Assembly: GCA_904420575.1 (NCBI GenBank)
Contig: CAJFVW010000037.1
Coordinates: 1-45,789, forward strand
Direction of reading: 5' to 3'
Source: an uncultured Gordonibacter sp.
GTDB lineage: Bacteria > Actinomycetota > Coriobacteriia > Coriobacteriales > Eggerthellaceae
Length of the DNA: 45,789 bases
The translations under genes were made by a program, and so were the position numbers. The notes beneath the pieces are model-generated. The model did no database searches. It worked only from the letters and a program-made list of their open reading frames with translations, and was not told the DNA's origin. Below, one piece after another: positions 14,887-23,098 of this stretch. Positions within the stretch are counted from its first letter, which is position 1; each line of letters starts with the position of its first letter.

Positions 14887-16200
14887 ATGCCTGCCTACGT
14901 CTTCACCCATGCCACCGTGCTCGACGGCACGGAGGGGATGGAGCCGCAACCGAACATGACCGTCGTCGTGAACGGCGGCCGCATCGAGGCCGTCGGCCCG
15001 GCCGCCACCACCGTGCCGCCCGCCGGCGCGCGCGAGATCGACCTGGGCGGCGCCTATCTCATGCCGGGAATGATCAACGCGCACGTGCATCTGTGCGGCA
15101 CCGGCAAGCCCATGAGCGCGGGCGGCGCAGGCGACCTCATCGACAAGGTGACGGGCAACCCGATCGGCATGTGGTACTTGCGCCGGATGCTGCGCAAGAA
15201 CGCGCAGCAGCAGCTGGCGAGCGGCGTGACCACGGTGCGCTCGGTGGGCGACCCCGCCTTCGCCGACGTGGACGTGCGCGACGCCATCGACGCCGGGAAG
15301 CACTCCGGGCCGCGGCTCGTGACGTCGGGCACCGGCGTGACGGTGCCGGGCGGCCACGGCGCGGGCCTGTTCGCGAAGGTGGTCTCCACGCCGGAAGAGG
15401 CGCGCGAGGCCGTGCGCGTCTGCTTCGCGCGCAAATGCGACCTCGTGAAGCTGTTCGTCACGGGCGGCGTGTTCGACGCCGAGGTGGAGGGCGAGCCGGG
15501 CGTGCTGCGCATGTCGCCCGAGATCGCGCGTGCCACCTGCGAGGAGGCGCACAAGCTGGGCATGTCCACGGCCGCGCACATCGAGAGCACCGAGGGCGTG
15601 CGCGTGGGCCTTCAGGCCGGCGTGGACACCATCGAGCACGGCGGGCCGCTCGACGACGAGATCATCGCGCTTTTCAAGAAGAACGGTGCCGGCCGCGCCT
15701 CGTCGCTTACCTGCACCGTCTCGCCCGCGCTGCCGTTCGTGGAGCTGCCGCCCGAAAAGACGAAGTCCACGCACGTGCAGCAGGTGAACGGCCGCATCGT
15801 GTTCGAGGGCATCGTGGCTGCCGCCCAGCAGGCGCTTGCGGCGGGCATTCCCGTGGGCCTGGGAACCGACTCGTCGTGCCCCTACATCACGCAGTACGAC
15901 ATGTGGCGCGAGGTGGTGTACTTCGAGCGCCTGGTAGGCGTGACGCCTGCGTTCGCCTTGCACACGGCCACGCTTGGCAACGCGCGCATCCTCGGCCTCG
16001 GTGACGAGACGGGCTCCATCGAGCCCGGCAAGGCCGCCGACCTCGTCGTGACGGACGGCAACCCGCTCGAGAACCTGGAAGCTCTGCGGCAGGTCCGCAT
16101 GGTCATGGCCCGCGGCGTGCTCGACGAGCGTCCGCAGGTGAGGCGCCTGCCCGAATTGGACGCGGAGTTGGACGGCTTCCTGCCGAAGGCGAAGGCGTAG
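14887..16200 (+). CDS. Metal-dependent amidohydrolase
   Basis: A 437-residue amidohydrolase-superfamily protein of the imidazolonepropionase/prolidase-like group. Metal-site motifs are NAHVHL (near residue 65), KLFVTGG with a lysine in the metal-bridging position, AAHIES, DTIEHGG and GLGTDSS. The C-terminal small beta-domain segment GSIEPGKAADLVVTDGNPL is typical. It hydrolyses a C-N bond of a cyclic amide or dipeptide-like substrate in the cytoplasm; the natural substrate cannot be told. AAAGGGGAG precedes the ATG, and TATACT at 14817-14822 is a possible -10 box, so it may be its own unit. It ends facing the serpin gene across a shared terminator. Confidence 0.93.
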   Translation: MPAYVFTHATVLDGTEGMEPQPNMTVVVNGGRIEAVGPAATTVPPAGAREIDLGGAYLMPGMINAHVHLCGTGKPMSAGGAGDLIDKVTGNPIGMWYLRRMLRKNAQQQLASGVTTVRSVGDPAFADVDVRDAIDAGKHSGPRLVTSGTGVTVPGGHGAGLFAKVVSTPEEAREAVRVCFARKCDLVKLFVTGGVFDAEVEGEPGVLRMSPEIARATCEEAHKLGMSTAAHIESTEGVRVGLQAGVDTIEHGGPLDDEIIALFKKNGAGRASSLTCTVSPALPFVELPPEKTKSTHVQQVNGRIVFEGIVAAAQQALAAGIPVGLGTDSSCPYITQYDMWREVVYFERLVGVTPAFALHTATLGNARILGLGDETGSIEPGKAADLVVTDGNPLENLEALRQVRMVMARGVLDERPQVRRLPELDAELDGFLPKAKA

Positions 16201-16228
16201 CGCGCCGACCGGGGTGGACGGGAGGCGC

Positions 16229-16260
16229 GGCGGGCTTGTGGCCCAGGCGACAGGCCCGCC
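16229..16260. terminator. Bidirectional terminator between amidohydrolase and serpin genes
   Basis: An 11-bp stem with one G-U-type mismatch (16229-16239 with 16250-16260) and a 10-nt loop is followed on the plus strand by a T-rich TTCTATTCCT. It separates two convergent genes. Confidence 0.6.
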
Positions 16261-16262
16261 TT

Positions 16263-17639
16263 CTATTCCTCCACGTCCATCACGGTGCCGATGAACAGGG
16301 GGACGTTCGTGTCGCAGTCCACGATGAGGTAGACGAACGGTCGGTCGAGATGCACGGTCTTGACTTCCCTCTCTTCCGGCATCGCGGCGGCGCACTCCAT
16401 CACGACCGCAGTGGCGGCCGCTGCCTTCGTGCCGTGCTCGTCCACTTCGACGTGCGTCTTGTGGACGACGCTGTCGACGAAGAATTCCCCGGGGTCGCCT
16501 GCGATGCCTGAGAAGTCCGCACGGTCGAGGTCGAACGCGTCGGCCATGCCGAGCGCGTCGAGAGCGCCGGCGAGGTCGCATCCCCAGTCGCCCGAGAACT
16601 TCGGCAGTGCCGCGTCCACGTCCACGTCGTGCCGTGCGTTCTCTAGCGTGGCGCGCAGCCTCTCGCCGGTGAGCGAGGCCGCATAGTCGGACACGCTGGT
16701 GCCTTCGTTGGGCAGAAGCGCCGCGAACGCGAAGCGGCCGCCCTCGTAGCGCTTCACGAAACCCGTGGCCTTGGCGTCTTCTAGGTAGGCGCTTTCCCAG
16801 GAATGCATGAGCTTCGCCGTGCGAACGCTCCCGTCTTCGCAGGTGAACGCGGCGTCCTGCACGTCGCCGTCCTCGTATTCGTCAAGCCAGGCGGCCTCGA
16901 AGGCGAGCGCGTTCACCAGGTACAGGAAGGCGCGGGGGGATATCTCGTCCAGGATGCGCGGGATCATGCCGTTCGTGTGGTCGTCCGTCCAGGCGTTGAT
17001 GTCTTCGAGCGTGGTGTCGTCGAAGGGCGCCAGGAACGCCCCCGCGTTGTAATAGTCGGCATTGGCCTGCAGAAACGCGGGTTCCACGGCGAAGTCCCCG
17101 CTGTCTTTGATCCAGAGGGAGTTCGCGAGGTCCAAGCGGCAGCCTTCCTGGTCGGGGAAGTCGTGCGCAAGCGCGCCCAAATAGGCGTTGAGCTCCCCGA
17201 CGGTCAGGCCGAACGTGCCTTCCATCTGGGAAAGCGTCTCGCCCTTCGCCCCGTTGGCGGTCATGCCGAGCGTGTACAGGGCCGAAAGCGGCGACACGAG
17301 CATGCTTTCCTCGCCGGGGGCGCACTGCTGGAACAGCCGCACCGAGAAGTCGGTGACGGCTTCGGCGCCGGGCCCGGACGCCTCGACGTCCGAGGGCGCG
17401 GCGGCCGTCGAGGCGGGTTCCGCGCCGTCCATGAGGTCCTCGGCCGCGATGGCGCGGGCGCATCCGGCCAGGCCGAGCACAGGCGACAGGGCGAGCAGAA
17501 GGCCGAAGGCGACGCCGAGCGCGGCGGGGAAGCGCCGTTTCGCGGCTTTCGGCACGGTGGCGCCCTTCCTTCGGGTCGCGCTTGAGCCTGCGTTCGGCGC
17601 CCCGTCGCGCACCGCGGTCCCTTCCGTGATCTTTTTCAT
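16263..17639 (-). CDS. Lipoprotein serpin, predicted P1-P1' Ala-Ala
   Basis: A 458-residue serine protease inhibitor. A lipobox LAGC puts the lipidated cysteine at residue 60 after a long basic N-region and hydrophobic stretch, so the serpin is anchored outside the membrane. Serpin landmarks include SPLSALYTLGMTANGA, the hinge EHGTKAAAAT from residue 401, and the C-terminal RPFVYLIVD and PLFIGTV. Counting P17 from the hinge Glu places P1 at Ala417 and P1' at Ala418, which suggests elastase-like targets. AGGAGG lies 7 nt before the ATG. It is third in a probable operon after the sigma and anti-sigma genes. Gut serpins such as those of Bifidobacterium inhibit host elastases; the target here is inferred. 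Confidence 0.92.
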   Translation of the reverse strand: MKKITEGTAVRDGAPNAGSSATRRKGATVPKAAKRRFPAALGVAFGLLLALSPVLGLAGCARAIAAEDLMDGAEPASTAAAPSDVEASGPGAEAVTDFSVRLFQQCAPGEESMLVSPLSALYTLGMTANGAKGETLSQMEGTFGLTVGELNAYLGALAHDFPDQEGCRLDLANSLWIKDSGDFAVEPAFLQANADYYNAGAFLAPFDDTTLEDINAWTDDHTNGMIPRILDEISPRAFLYLVNALAFEAAWLDEYEDGDVQDAAFTCEDGSVRTAKLMHSWESAYLEDAKATGFVKRYEGGRFAFAALLPNEGTSVSDYAASLTGERLRATLENARHDVDVDAALPKFSGDWGCDLAGALDALGMADAFDLDRADFSGIAGDPGEFFVDSVVHKTHVEVDEHGTKAAAATAVVMECAAAMPEEREVKTVHLDRPFVYLIVDCDTNVPLFIGTVMDVEE

Positions 17640-17727
17640 GGGCGGCCTCCTGGTCTTCGGGTTCACAGGAAACACGAACGGGAAGCCCGTTTTGTCGGGC
17701 GTTTTCTCGAAAACGAGGTTCAGGGCA
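17640..17727 (-). other. Hairpins between anti-sigma and serpin genes
   Basis: The 88-nt gap contains two small perfect inverted repeats: CGTTTTC/GAAAACG at 17700-17715 and an AACGGG/CCCGTT stem just beside it. They may tune serpin expression relative to the sigma/anti-sigma genes. Confidence 0.35.
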
Positions 17728-18402
17728 TCAGCCTTCGTCGACCGGGTCTGCGAGGAAGGCCTGCCCGTCGTCGAACCGCACGGCGAAGGGGTGGCTCTCG
17801 TCCGTGGTGGCGAACACGGTGCAGGGAGCCGTCTGCGCTTCGGCGCGGTTGAATGCCCGGGCGGTTTCGAGCTCGTTCCCAAGGAACGCGGGGTCGGCCA
17901 CGAGCGGCCCGTCCTCGCCGAGCGCGATGCGTATCAGCTCTCCGGAGGAAAGCCGCACGAACGGATAGCGCGCATCGCTGTCGGCGTCGTCGTCGGTTCC
18001 GTCGCCGCCCGACTCGGGAGCGGCGACGTCCGACTCGGGGATGGTGCCCGACTCGGGCACGGCGCCCGACCCCCCCGCGTCGGGCGCGTACGAGGAATTG
18101 CGGACGTTTCCGCTCGAGGCCCGCAGCGCGTCCAAGGGGTTCTGCGCGCCGCCTGCTGCAAACACGCCCACGCCAGCCAGCAGCACGAGGCAGGCGGCCA
18201 GCGGCAGCACGGCCTTTCGCAGGCGACGCGCGGGCCGCGCGGCCGTCCGACCGCGCGTGGCCCGGCGCACGCCTGCGGGTGCGTGCCCGCAGGCGTGCGC
18301 GAGCAGGTTCGCCAGCATGCGCTCTTCGACCTCGGGGGAGGGGGCCATGCGGTCGTAGGCGCCGTGCAGGCGGCGCCCGAGTCCGGAATCGCGGTCATCC
18401 AT
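17728..18402 (-). CDS. Anti-sigma-factor-like single-pass membrane protein
   Basis: A 224-residue protein with a ~60-residue cytoplasmic N-terminal part, a transmembrane segment near residues 67-85 (PLAACLVLLAGVGVFAAGG) and an external region rich in Asp, Glu, Ser, Pro and Gly. Its ATG overlaps the end of the sigma-factor reading frame (the sigma TGA is at 18397-18395), so the two are coupled, as usual for ECF sigma and anti-sigma pairs. The N-terminal HACGH could hint at a metal site but the ZAS motif is not complete. The serpin follows 88 nt later. No known subfamily was recognised, so the function rests on position and topology. Confidence 0.75.
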   Translation of the reverse strand: MDDRDSGLGRRLHGAYDRMAPSPEVEERMLANLLAHACGHAPAGVRRATRGRTAARPARRLRKAVLPLAACLVLLAGVGVFAAGGAQNPLDALRASSGNVRNSSYAPDAGGSGAVPESGTIPESDVAAPESGGDGTDDDADSDARYPFVRLSSGELIRIALGEDGPLVADPAFLGNELETARAFNRAEAQTAPCTVFATTDESHPFAVRFDDGQAFLADPVDEG

Positions 18403-18845
18403 GCGCCTCGCCTCCCAACATCGTCCTCAGCAGGGTTCGCGCCTCGCTCAGGTGGCTGCGCACCGTGGAGGCGGGCGTGCCGGTGAGTGCGGCTATCTCT
18501 CCCGTGCGGTAGCCTTCGTAGTAATACAGGTACACGCAGGTCTTGTACTTGGGCGGAAGCGCCAGGACGGCGCGCAGCGTCTCGTCGCCTTCGGCCGGCG
18601 CGCTCGTCCGCCACGTCTTCGGGCAGATCGGCGCGCAGCGTCCGCCGGGCGCTCTTCAGCACGTCGCGGCAGTGGTTCTGCGCGCACACGATGAGCCAGG
18701 CCTTTTCGCGCTCGGCGTCGTTGAAGGTGCGGGGACGGTCGATCAGCTTCATGAACACGCACTGCGTCGCGTCCTCCGCGTCGGCGGCGTCGCCCAGAAA
18801 CGAGAAGCACAGACGATAGACCGTCTTGGCATGGCGGCGGAACAA
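18395..18845 (-). pseudogene. ECF sigma factor gene with an apparent frameshift
   Basis: Region 2 reads in one frame (FRRHAKTVYRLCFSF then DAEDATQCVFMKL), ending near ADLPEDVADERA. Region 4 reads in another frame: AEGDETLRAVLALPP, then TGEIAALTGTPASTVRSHL and SEARTLLRTML, finishing with a TGA inside the anti-sigma start. The switch lies within about 18593-18608; the whole span is 451 nt, one base over a multiple of three. The only in-frame start of the usual kinds is TTG at 18845, which leaves a short N-terminus. Either the sequence has an indel error or the gene is broken; no slippery heptamer is visible. Total length near 150 residues fits a small ECF factor. Confidence 0.7.
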
Positions 18846-19032
18846 CGCGGCTATGTCGTTCTCGTTCGGCAGCTCCCTGTCCTTCCTGTCCCTAACACGA
18901 TCGGACAGGCGGGATTGTCGGGAAACGAGGGAAGTTTTCCGCCGCGCTGCGGCGGCGTGCGCGGGATACCGCCGCGGCGCGCGTCGTCGCAGCGCGGCGA
19001 GCGCGCCGTGTGTGCCGCCGCCGCGCTGCGCG

Positions 19033-20409
19033 CTATTCCAGCGTGGTCAGCGTGCCGATGAACACGGGGAGGTTCGCCTGCTGGTCCACGATCAGATAGA
19101 CGAAGGGGCGGTCCAGGCAGACGGTCTTTTCCTCGTCCGGCCCCATGGCCGACATCTTGCTCATGCCCACGACGGTGGCGGCTCCCGCCTTGGTCCCTTG
19201 CTCGTCCACGGCGATGTGCGTCTTGTGCAGCACCGATCCGATGCACAAGGCGTCCGCGTCCTCGGACAGGCGCGTGAAGTCGGCGACGTCGGGGTCGAAC
19301 GCGTCCGGCATCCCGAGTGCCTTCAGCGACGTGGACAGGTCGGTGTCGAACTCGCTTTCGAACTTCGGCATGGTGGCCTGCACGGCGGCGGGGCGCGCGT
19401 CGTCCAGGATGTCCTGCAGGCGCTCGCCAGTGAGGGTGGCCGCGTAGTCCTGCACCGACATGCCTTCGGGCGGCAGCAGCGCGACGAAGGCGAACGAGCC
19501 TTCCCGATAGGGCTTCACGAATCCGGCGGCCTCGCCGTCTTCCAGGTAGAGGTCTTCGGTCGAGGACATCATCTGCGCCTTCTGCTGCGTGCCGTCTGCA
19601 GCCGTGAAGGTGCCTTCCTCCACGGCGCCTTCGTCGTAGGGGCTGACCCAGGTGGCGTCGAAGGCCAAGGCGTTCACCAGGTACATGACGGCTTCGGGGG
19701 GTATGTCGTCCAGCACGCTTTCGATCATGCCGTCGGTATGCTCGTTCACCCAGGCGTTGATGTCGCCTGCGGTTCCCTGGTCGAAGGGCGCGCGGAACGC
19801 GCCGGCGCCGTAATGGTCGGCGTTCGTTTGGAGGAACGGCTGTCGGACGTCGAAGCCGTTCTTGATCCAGAGGGCGTTCGCCAGCTTGAGCGGGCCCGTT
19901 GCGGCGTCGCCGCCCTCCGTGCCGCCTTCCGCATCGTCAGTGCCGCCTTCCGCGCCTTCCGCCGCGTCCATGTCGTCAAGGTCGGCGATCGGGGCCGCTG
20001 CTGCGGCCGCGTTGGCGGCGAGCGTCTGGTCGTAGGCGTGCAGGTAGGCGTTCAGGTCGTCGACGGAGGCGCCCAGCACCTCTTCCATCTGCGCGCGCGT
20101 CTCCCCGTCGGCGCCGTTCGCGGTCATGCCCAGGGCGTAGAGGACGGAAAGCGGGGAAACCAGCACGTTGTCGCTCTCGGCCACGTTCTGCTGGAACAGG
20201 GCGACGGCGAAGTCTGCCGCCCCGCGGGCGCCCGGTCCGTCGAGCGACGCCTGGTCGATGGGGGAGGCGGCCGGCTCCACGCCCGCCATCAGGTCTTCGG
20301 ATGCCGACGCCTGCGAAGCGGCGCAGCCTGCGGCTGTCGGCAAGGTGCAGGCCAGCGTCAAGGCCAACGCTCCGGCCACGATGCGGTATTTCCCAGCAAG
20401 AGGTCCCAT
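19033..20409 (-). CDS. Lipoprotein serpin, predicted P1-P1' Met-Ser
   Basis: A 458-residue serpin, paralogous to the one at 16263 and of identical length. The lipobox PTAAGC gives a lipidated Cys29. The hinge EQGTKAGAAT begins at residue 403 and counting from P17 puts P1-P1' at Met419-Ser420, the same pair as human alpha-1-antitrypsin. RPFVYLIVD and PVFIGTL close the fold. An acidic, Ala/Gly-rich insert of about 40 residues lies around 135-180, absent from the paralogue. AAAGGA precedes ATG 20409; an upstream ATG at 20457 would put charged residues before the signal and has no ribosome site. It lies upstream of the sigma/anti-sigma/serpin operon, with a 187-nt gap that holds a 7-bp GC-rich stem (18939-18955). 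Confidence 0.92.
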   Translation of the reverse strand: MGPLAGKYRIVAGALALTLACTLPTAAGCAASQASASEDLMAGVEPAASPIDQASLDGPGARGAADFAVALFQQNVAESDNVLVSPLSVLYALGMTANGADGETRAQMEEVLGASVDDLNAYLHAYDQTLAANAAAAAAPIADLDDMDAAEGAEGGTDDAEGGTEGGDAATGPLKLANALWIKNGFDVRQPFLQTNADHYGAGAFRAPFDQGTAGDINAWVNEHTDGMIESVLDDIPPEAVMYLVNALAFDATWVSPYDEGAVEEGTFTAADGTQQKAQMMSSTEDLYLEDGEAAGFVKPYREGSFAFVALLPPEGMSVQDYAATLTGERLQDILDDARPAAVQATMPKFESEFDTDLSTSLKALGMPDAFDPDVADFTRLSEDADALCIGSVLHKTHIAVDEQGTKAGAATVVGMSKMSAMGPDEEKTVCLDRPFVYLIVDQQANLPVFIGTLTTLE

Positions 20410-20915
20410 GCCCGTCCTTTCGAGAGGTTTCGCCCATTCTACCATGATGGTGGCCACGGCGGGCGCCGACCGGCTTCCTTGCCGCTTCGGCTTGCGGCAG
20501 ATGGTTGCGGTGTCATGGACAAAAAGAGCGCGATTCCGTGGATTTTTCTGGCCCCAGAGCGTATTTGCGAAAGGTTCTCCAGAAAACGCCTGTTCAACTA
20601 CACAAAGACCGAATCATTTTCAAAAGGGGATAAAGAATCGAGGCGATTTTGTCCATTTGCGGGTCGGAGGTTTCGGCCGGCCAAGGTGGCGTTCTGCTCT
20701 GGCTCGGGCCGAAGGACTCCACCGGCGATGTGCGTCTTGCGCGCATTCTTCTTGAGGCTCGATGCGGTATGATGGCGTTCGGACAAAAACAGGGCGGGCG
20801 GGAATCTGCCCCGAACGGCGGGGGGGGGTCGGCGGCTCGCCGGGGATCCGGGCGGCATGCCGCCCGGATGCGGGCGTCGTCGGGCAGGCGGGATCGACAG
20901 AGAAGGGACGGGCAC
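20410..20915. other. Intergenic region between serpin and recQ
   Basis: A 506-nt spacer without a recognisable gene. It contains a minus-strand TAGAAT box (20441-20436) near the serpin start, a 142-nt inverted-repeat element at 20515-20656, and a plus-strand TATGAT box (20768-20773) ahead of recQ. The element is visibly more AT-rich than its surroundings. Confidence 0.5.
20515..20656. repeat. 142-bp element bounded by 22-bp imperfect inverted repeats
   Basis: The ends ATGGACAAAA and TTTTGTCCAT are perfect complements; with the inner GATTC/GAATC parts, 16 of 22 terminal bases pair. A second nested stem, TTTTCTGG (20544-20551) with CCAGAAAA (20579-20586), lies inside. TTGCGG occurs at 20505-20510 and 20657-20662, close to a short direct repeat flanking the element. 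It may be a MITE-like insertion or the gene for a structured RNA. Confidence 0.5.
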
Positions 20916-22967
20916 GTGAACGACCTGGACAAGGCGCGCAAGGCGCTCAAGGACCACTTTGGATACGACGCGTTCCGTCCGGGACAGCAGGGCGTGGTGG
21001 AAGCGGTGCTTTCCGGACGCGACGCGCTCGCGGTCATGCCCACGGGGGCGGGCAAGTCGGTGTGTTACCAGGTGCCGGGCATCGTGCTGGACGGCTTGAC
21101 GCTGGTGGTGAGTCCGCTCGTGTCGCTCATGGGCGACCAGGTGCGGGCACTGCTGGACGCCGGCGTGCGCGGCGCCTACCTCAACTCCACGCTCACGCCC
21201 GGGCAGCAGGCGACGGTGCTTCGCCGCGCCTTGGCGGGCGCCTATCAGATCATGTACGTGGCGCCCGAGCGCCTGTCCGACCCGCGCTTCCTCGCGTTCG
21301 CCCGCGAGGCGGCCCTGCCGCTCGTCGCCGTGGACGAGGCGCACTGCGTTTCGCAATGGGGCCAGGACTTCCGCCCGTCGTATCTGGCCATCGGCGACTT
21401 CATAGGTCAGCTTCCGAAACGGCCCGCCGTGGCGGCGTTCACGGCCACGGCCACGGAGCGCGTGCGGCGCGACATCGTGCGCCTTCTGGATCTTCGCGAC
21501 CCCTACGAGGTGGTCACCGGGTTCGACCGCCCGAACCTCTACTTCGGCGTCGAACGTCTGGAACCCAAGCGCAAGGTCGCGCGCATCGCCTCCTATGCGC
21601 TGGAGCATCCCTTGGAAAGCGGCATCGTGTACTGTTCGACCCGCAAAGACACCGACAAGGTGCACGCGGCGCTCGTCGCCGCGGGCGTGCGGGCGACGCG
21701 CTATCACGCAGGCATGTCGGCCGCCGACCGCACGGAAAGCCAGCGCGCGTTCATAACAGACGACGCGCCCGTCATGGTGGCCACGAACGCGTTCGGCATG
21801 GGCATCGACAAGTCGAACGTGCGCTACGTCGTCCACCACAACATGCCGGGATCCCTGGAGGCATACTATCAGGAGGCCGGCCGCGCCGGGCGCGACGGCG
21901 AGCCTTCGACGTGCCTTTTGTTCTGGAGCGACGGCGACGTGTCCACCTGCCGTTTCTTCATCGAGCAGGAGTCGGGAAACGAAGAGCTCACGCCAAAGGA
22001 GGCCGATGCCGTGCGCGCCTCGCGCCGCCGGCTTTTGGAGGCCATGTGCGGCTACTGCCTCACCACGGGCTGCCTGCGCCGCTACATCCTGGACTACTTC
22101 GGCGACCAGCAGGTTCCGCCGGCTTGCCAGCCGGCGGAACGGGCCGGCGCTGCGGAGGTTTCTGGCACCGAATCTTGCGGTTCCAAGCCCTCCTCACGGC
22201 CGGAAGGCCGCTACGTCGGGCTTTCGCCGCAATCTCCGGCACCAGAAAACCCCTCGCTGACGTCACGAACGACCGGCGACTTTTCTTGTGGCAACTGTTC
22301 CAACTGCAAGGGCGACTTCGAGGCGGTGGACGTCACGGACACGGCCCGTGCCGTCATGCGGTGCGTGCAGGAGCTGCGCGGGCGTTTCGGCAAAGGCATG
22401 GTGGTGGACGTGCTGCGCGGATCGCAGAACGCCAAGGTGCTCGACCTGCATCTGGACCAAGCGGCCAGCTTCCACACCGTCGACGCTCCGGCCTCCCAGG
22501 TGAAGGAGGTCGTCGAGTTGCTGGCCGCAGGCGGCTACCTCGCCATCACGGAAGGGTCGTATCCGGTCGTGGGGCTGGGGCCGCGCGCCCGCGAGGCCGC
22601 CGAAGAGGGCTTTTCGCTTTCGATGAAGCGCGTCGTCCGCAAGGCCGAACGCGCGCGCAAGGCGGGCGGCGGCGTCGGCATGGCGGCCGGCACGGCGTTC
22701 GGCGGTTCCGGCACGGCGTCTTCCGCAGAGGACGTGCCGGCGCTGTTCGAGCGGCTGCGGGCGCTGCGCAAGCGCCTGGCCGACGAGGCCGGCGTGCCGC
22801 CCTACATCGTGTTTTCCGACGCGACCCTGCGCGACATGTGCGCGAAGCTGCCTGCCACCGAAGACGAGTTCCTGGACGTGTCTGGCGTTGGTGCCACGAA
22901 GCTCGCGCGCTACGGTGCGGCGTTCCTTGAGGAACTGGCCGTCTGGCAAGGGGAGGCGGCGGAGTAG
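20916..22967 (+). CDS. recQ: ATP-dependent DNA helicase RecQ with an inserted segment in the zinc region
   Basis: A 683-residue 3'-5' helicase for recombination and repair. Domains in order: helicase core with Walker A MPTGAGKS (about 41-48), DEAH box, the aromatic-rich loop after it (CVSQWGQDFRPSY) and motif VI (YYQEAGRAGRDG); RQC zinc-binding part; winged helix; and a C-terminal HRDC domain (ALFERLRALRKRLADEAG). In the zinc region CGYC-x4-GC is followed by YFGD and then about 60 residues before CGNCSNC; related proteins have fewer than ten there. The extra residues are encoded by two palindromic DNA segments. GTG at 20916 follows AGAAGGGA. The extra loop could leave the zinc site intact since all four cysteines remain. 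Confidence 0.95.
   Translation: MNDLDKARKALKDHFGYDAFRPGQQGVVEAVLSGRDALAVMPTGAGKSVCYQVPGIVLDGLTLVVSPLVSLMGDQVRALLDAGVRGAYLNSTLTPGQQATVLRRALAGAYQIMYVAPERLSDPRFLAFAREAALPLVAVDEAHCVSQWGQDFRPSYLAIGDFIGQLPKRPAVAAFTATATERVRRDIVRLLDLRDPYEVVTGFDRPNLYFGVERLEPKRKVARIASYALEHPLESGIVYCSTRKDTDKVHAALVAAGVRATRYHAGMSAADRTESQRAFITDDAPVMVATNAFGMGIDKSNVRYVVHHNMPGSLEAYYQEAGRAGRDGEPSTCLLFWSDGDVSTCRFFIEQESGNEELTPKEADAVRASRRRLLEAMCGYCLTTGCLRRYILDYFGDQQVPPACQPAERAGAAEVSGTESCGSKPSSRPEGRYVGLSPQSPAPENPSLTSRTTGDFSCGNCSNCKGDFEAVDVTDTARAVMRCVQELRGRFGKGMVVDVLRGSQNAKVLDLHLDQAASFHTVDAPASQVKEVVELLAAGGYLAITEGSYPVVGLGPRAREAAEEGFSLSMKRVVRKAERARKAGGGVGMAAGTAFGGSGTASSAEDVPALFERLRALRKRLADEAGVPPYIVFSDATLRDMCAKLPATEDEFLDVSGVGATKLARYGAAFLEELAVWQGEAAE
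22113..22140. repeat. Palindromic element inside recQ (copy 1)
   Basis: GTTCCGCCGGC (22113-22123), loop TTGCCA, and GCCGGCGGAAC (22130-22140). It reads in frame as VPPACQPAE. The same element with one base change lies in hisH at 41526-41555, in the same frame. Confidence 0.85.
22157..22251. repeat. Nested long hairpin inside recQ
   Basis: A 95-nt imperfect inverted repeat: outer arms GGTTTCTGG and CCAGAAAACC with about 14 of 19 inner bases matching, then AAGCCC (22185-22190) with GGGCTT (22218-22223), and a core CGGCC GGAA GGCCG (22197-22210). It follows the smaller palindrome and together they account for the extra ~54 residues of RecQ. The TTTCTGG/CCAGAAAA core recurs in the element at 20515-20656. 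Confidence 0.65.
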
Positions 22968-23045
22968 AGGGGCGCTCCGCGGCGTGCTGGCCGCCTTGCG
23001 CGCGAAGGCTCTCGCATGCAAGGCGGACGGACGGTGCCGCGGGAC

Positions 23046-23059
23046 TGCTCCCGGGAGCA
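23046..23059. terminator. Palindrome between recQ and the DUF4097 gene
   Basis: TGCTCCCGGGAGCA is a perfect 14-bp palindrome in the 131-nt gap between convergent genes. No T-run, so its terminator role is tentative. Confidence 0.35.
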
Positions 23060-23098
23060 TGCGAAGTCGCTTGTGCCTCGGGGGCGCGAGGGCCGCCG

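Noticed and set aside
16882-17463. Alternative-frame minus-strand coding region within the first serpin
   Set aside because: Arg-rich shadow of the serpin frame, which itself has clear signal, hinge and end motifs.
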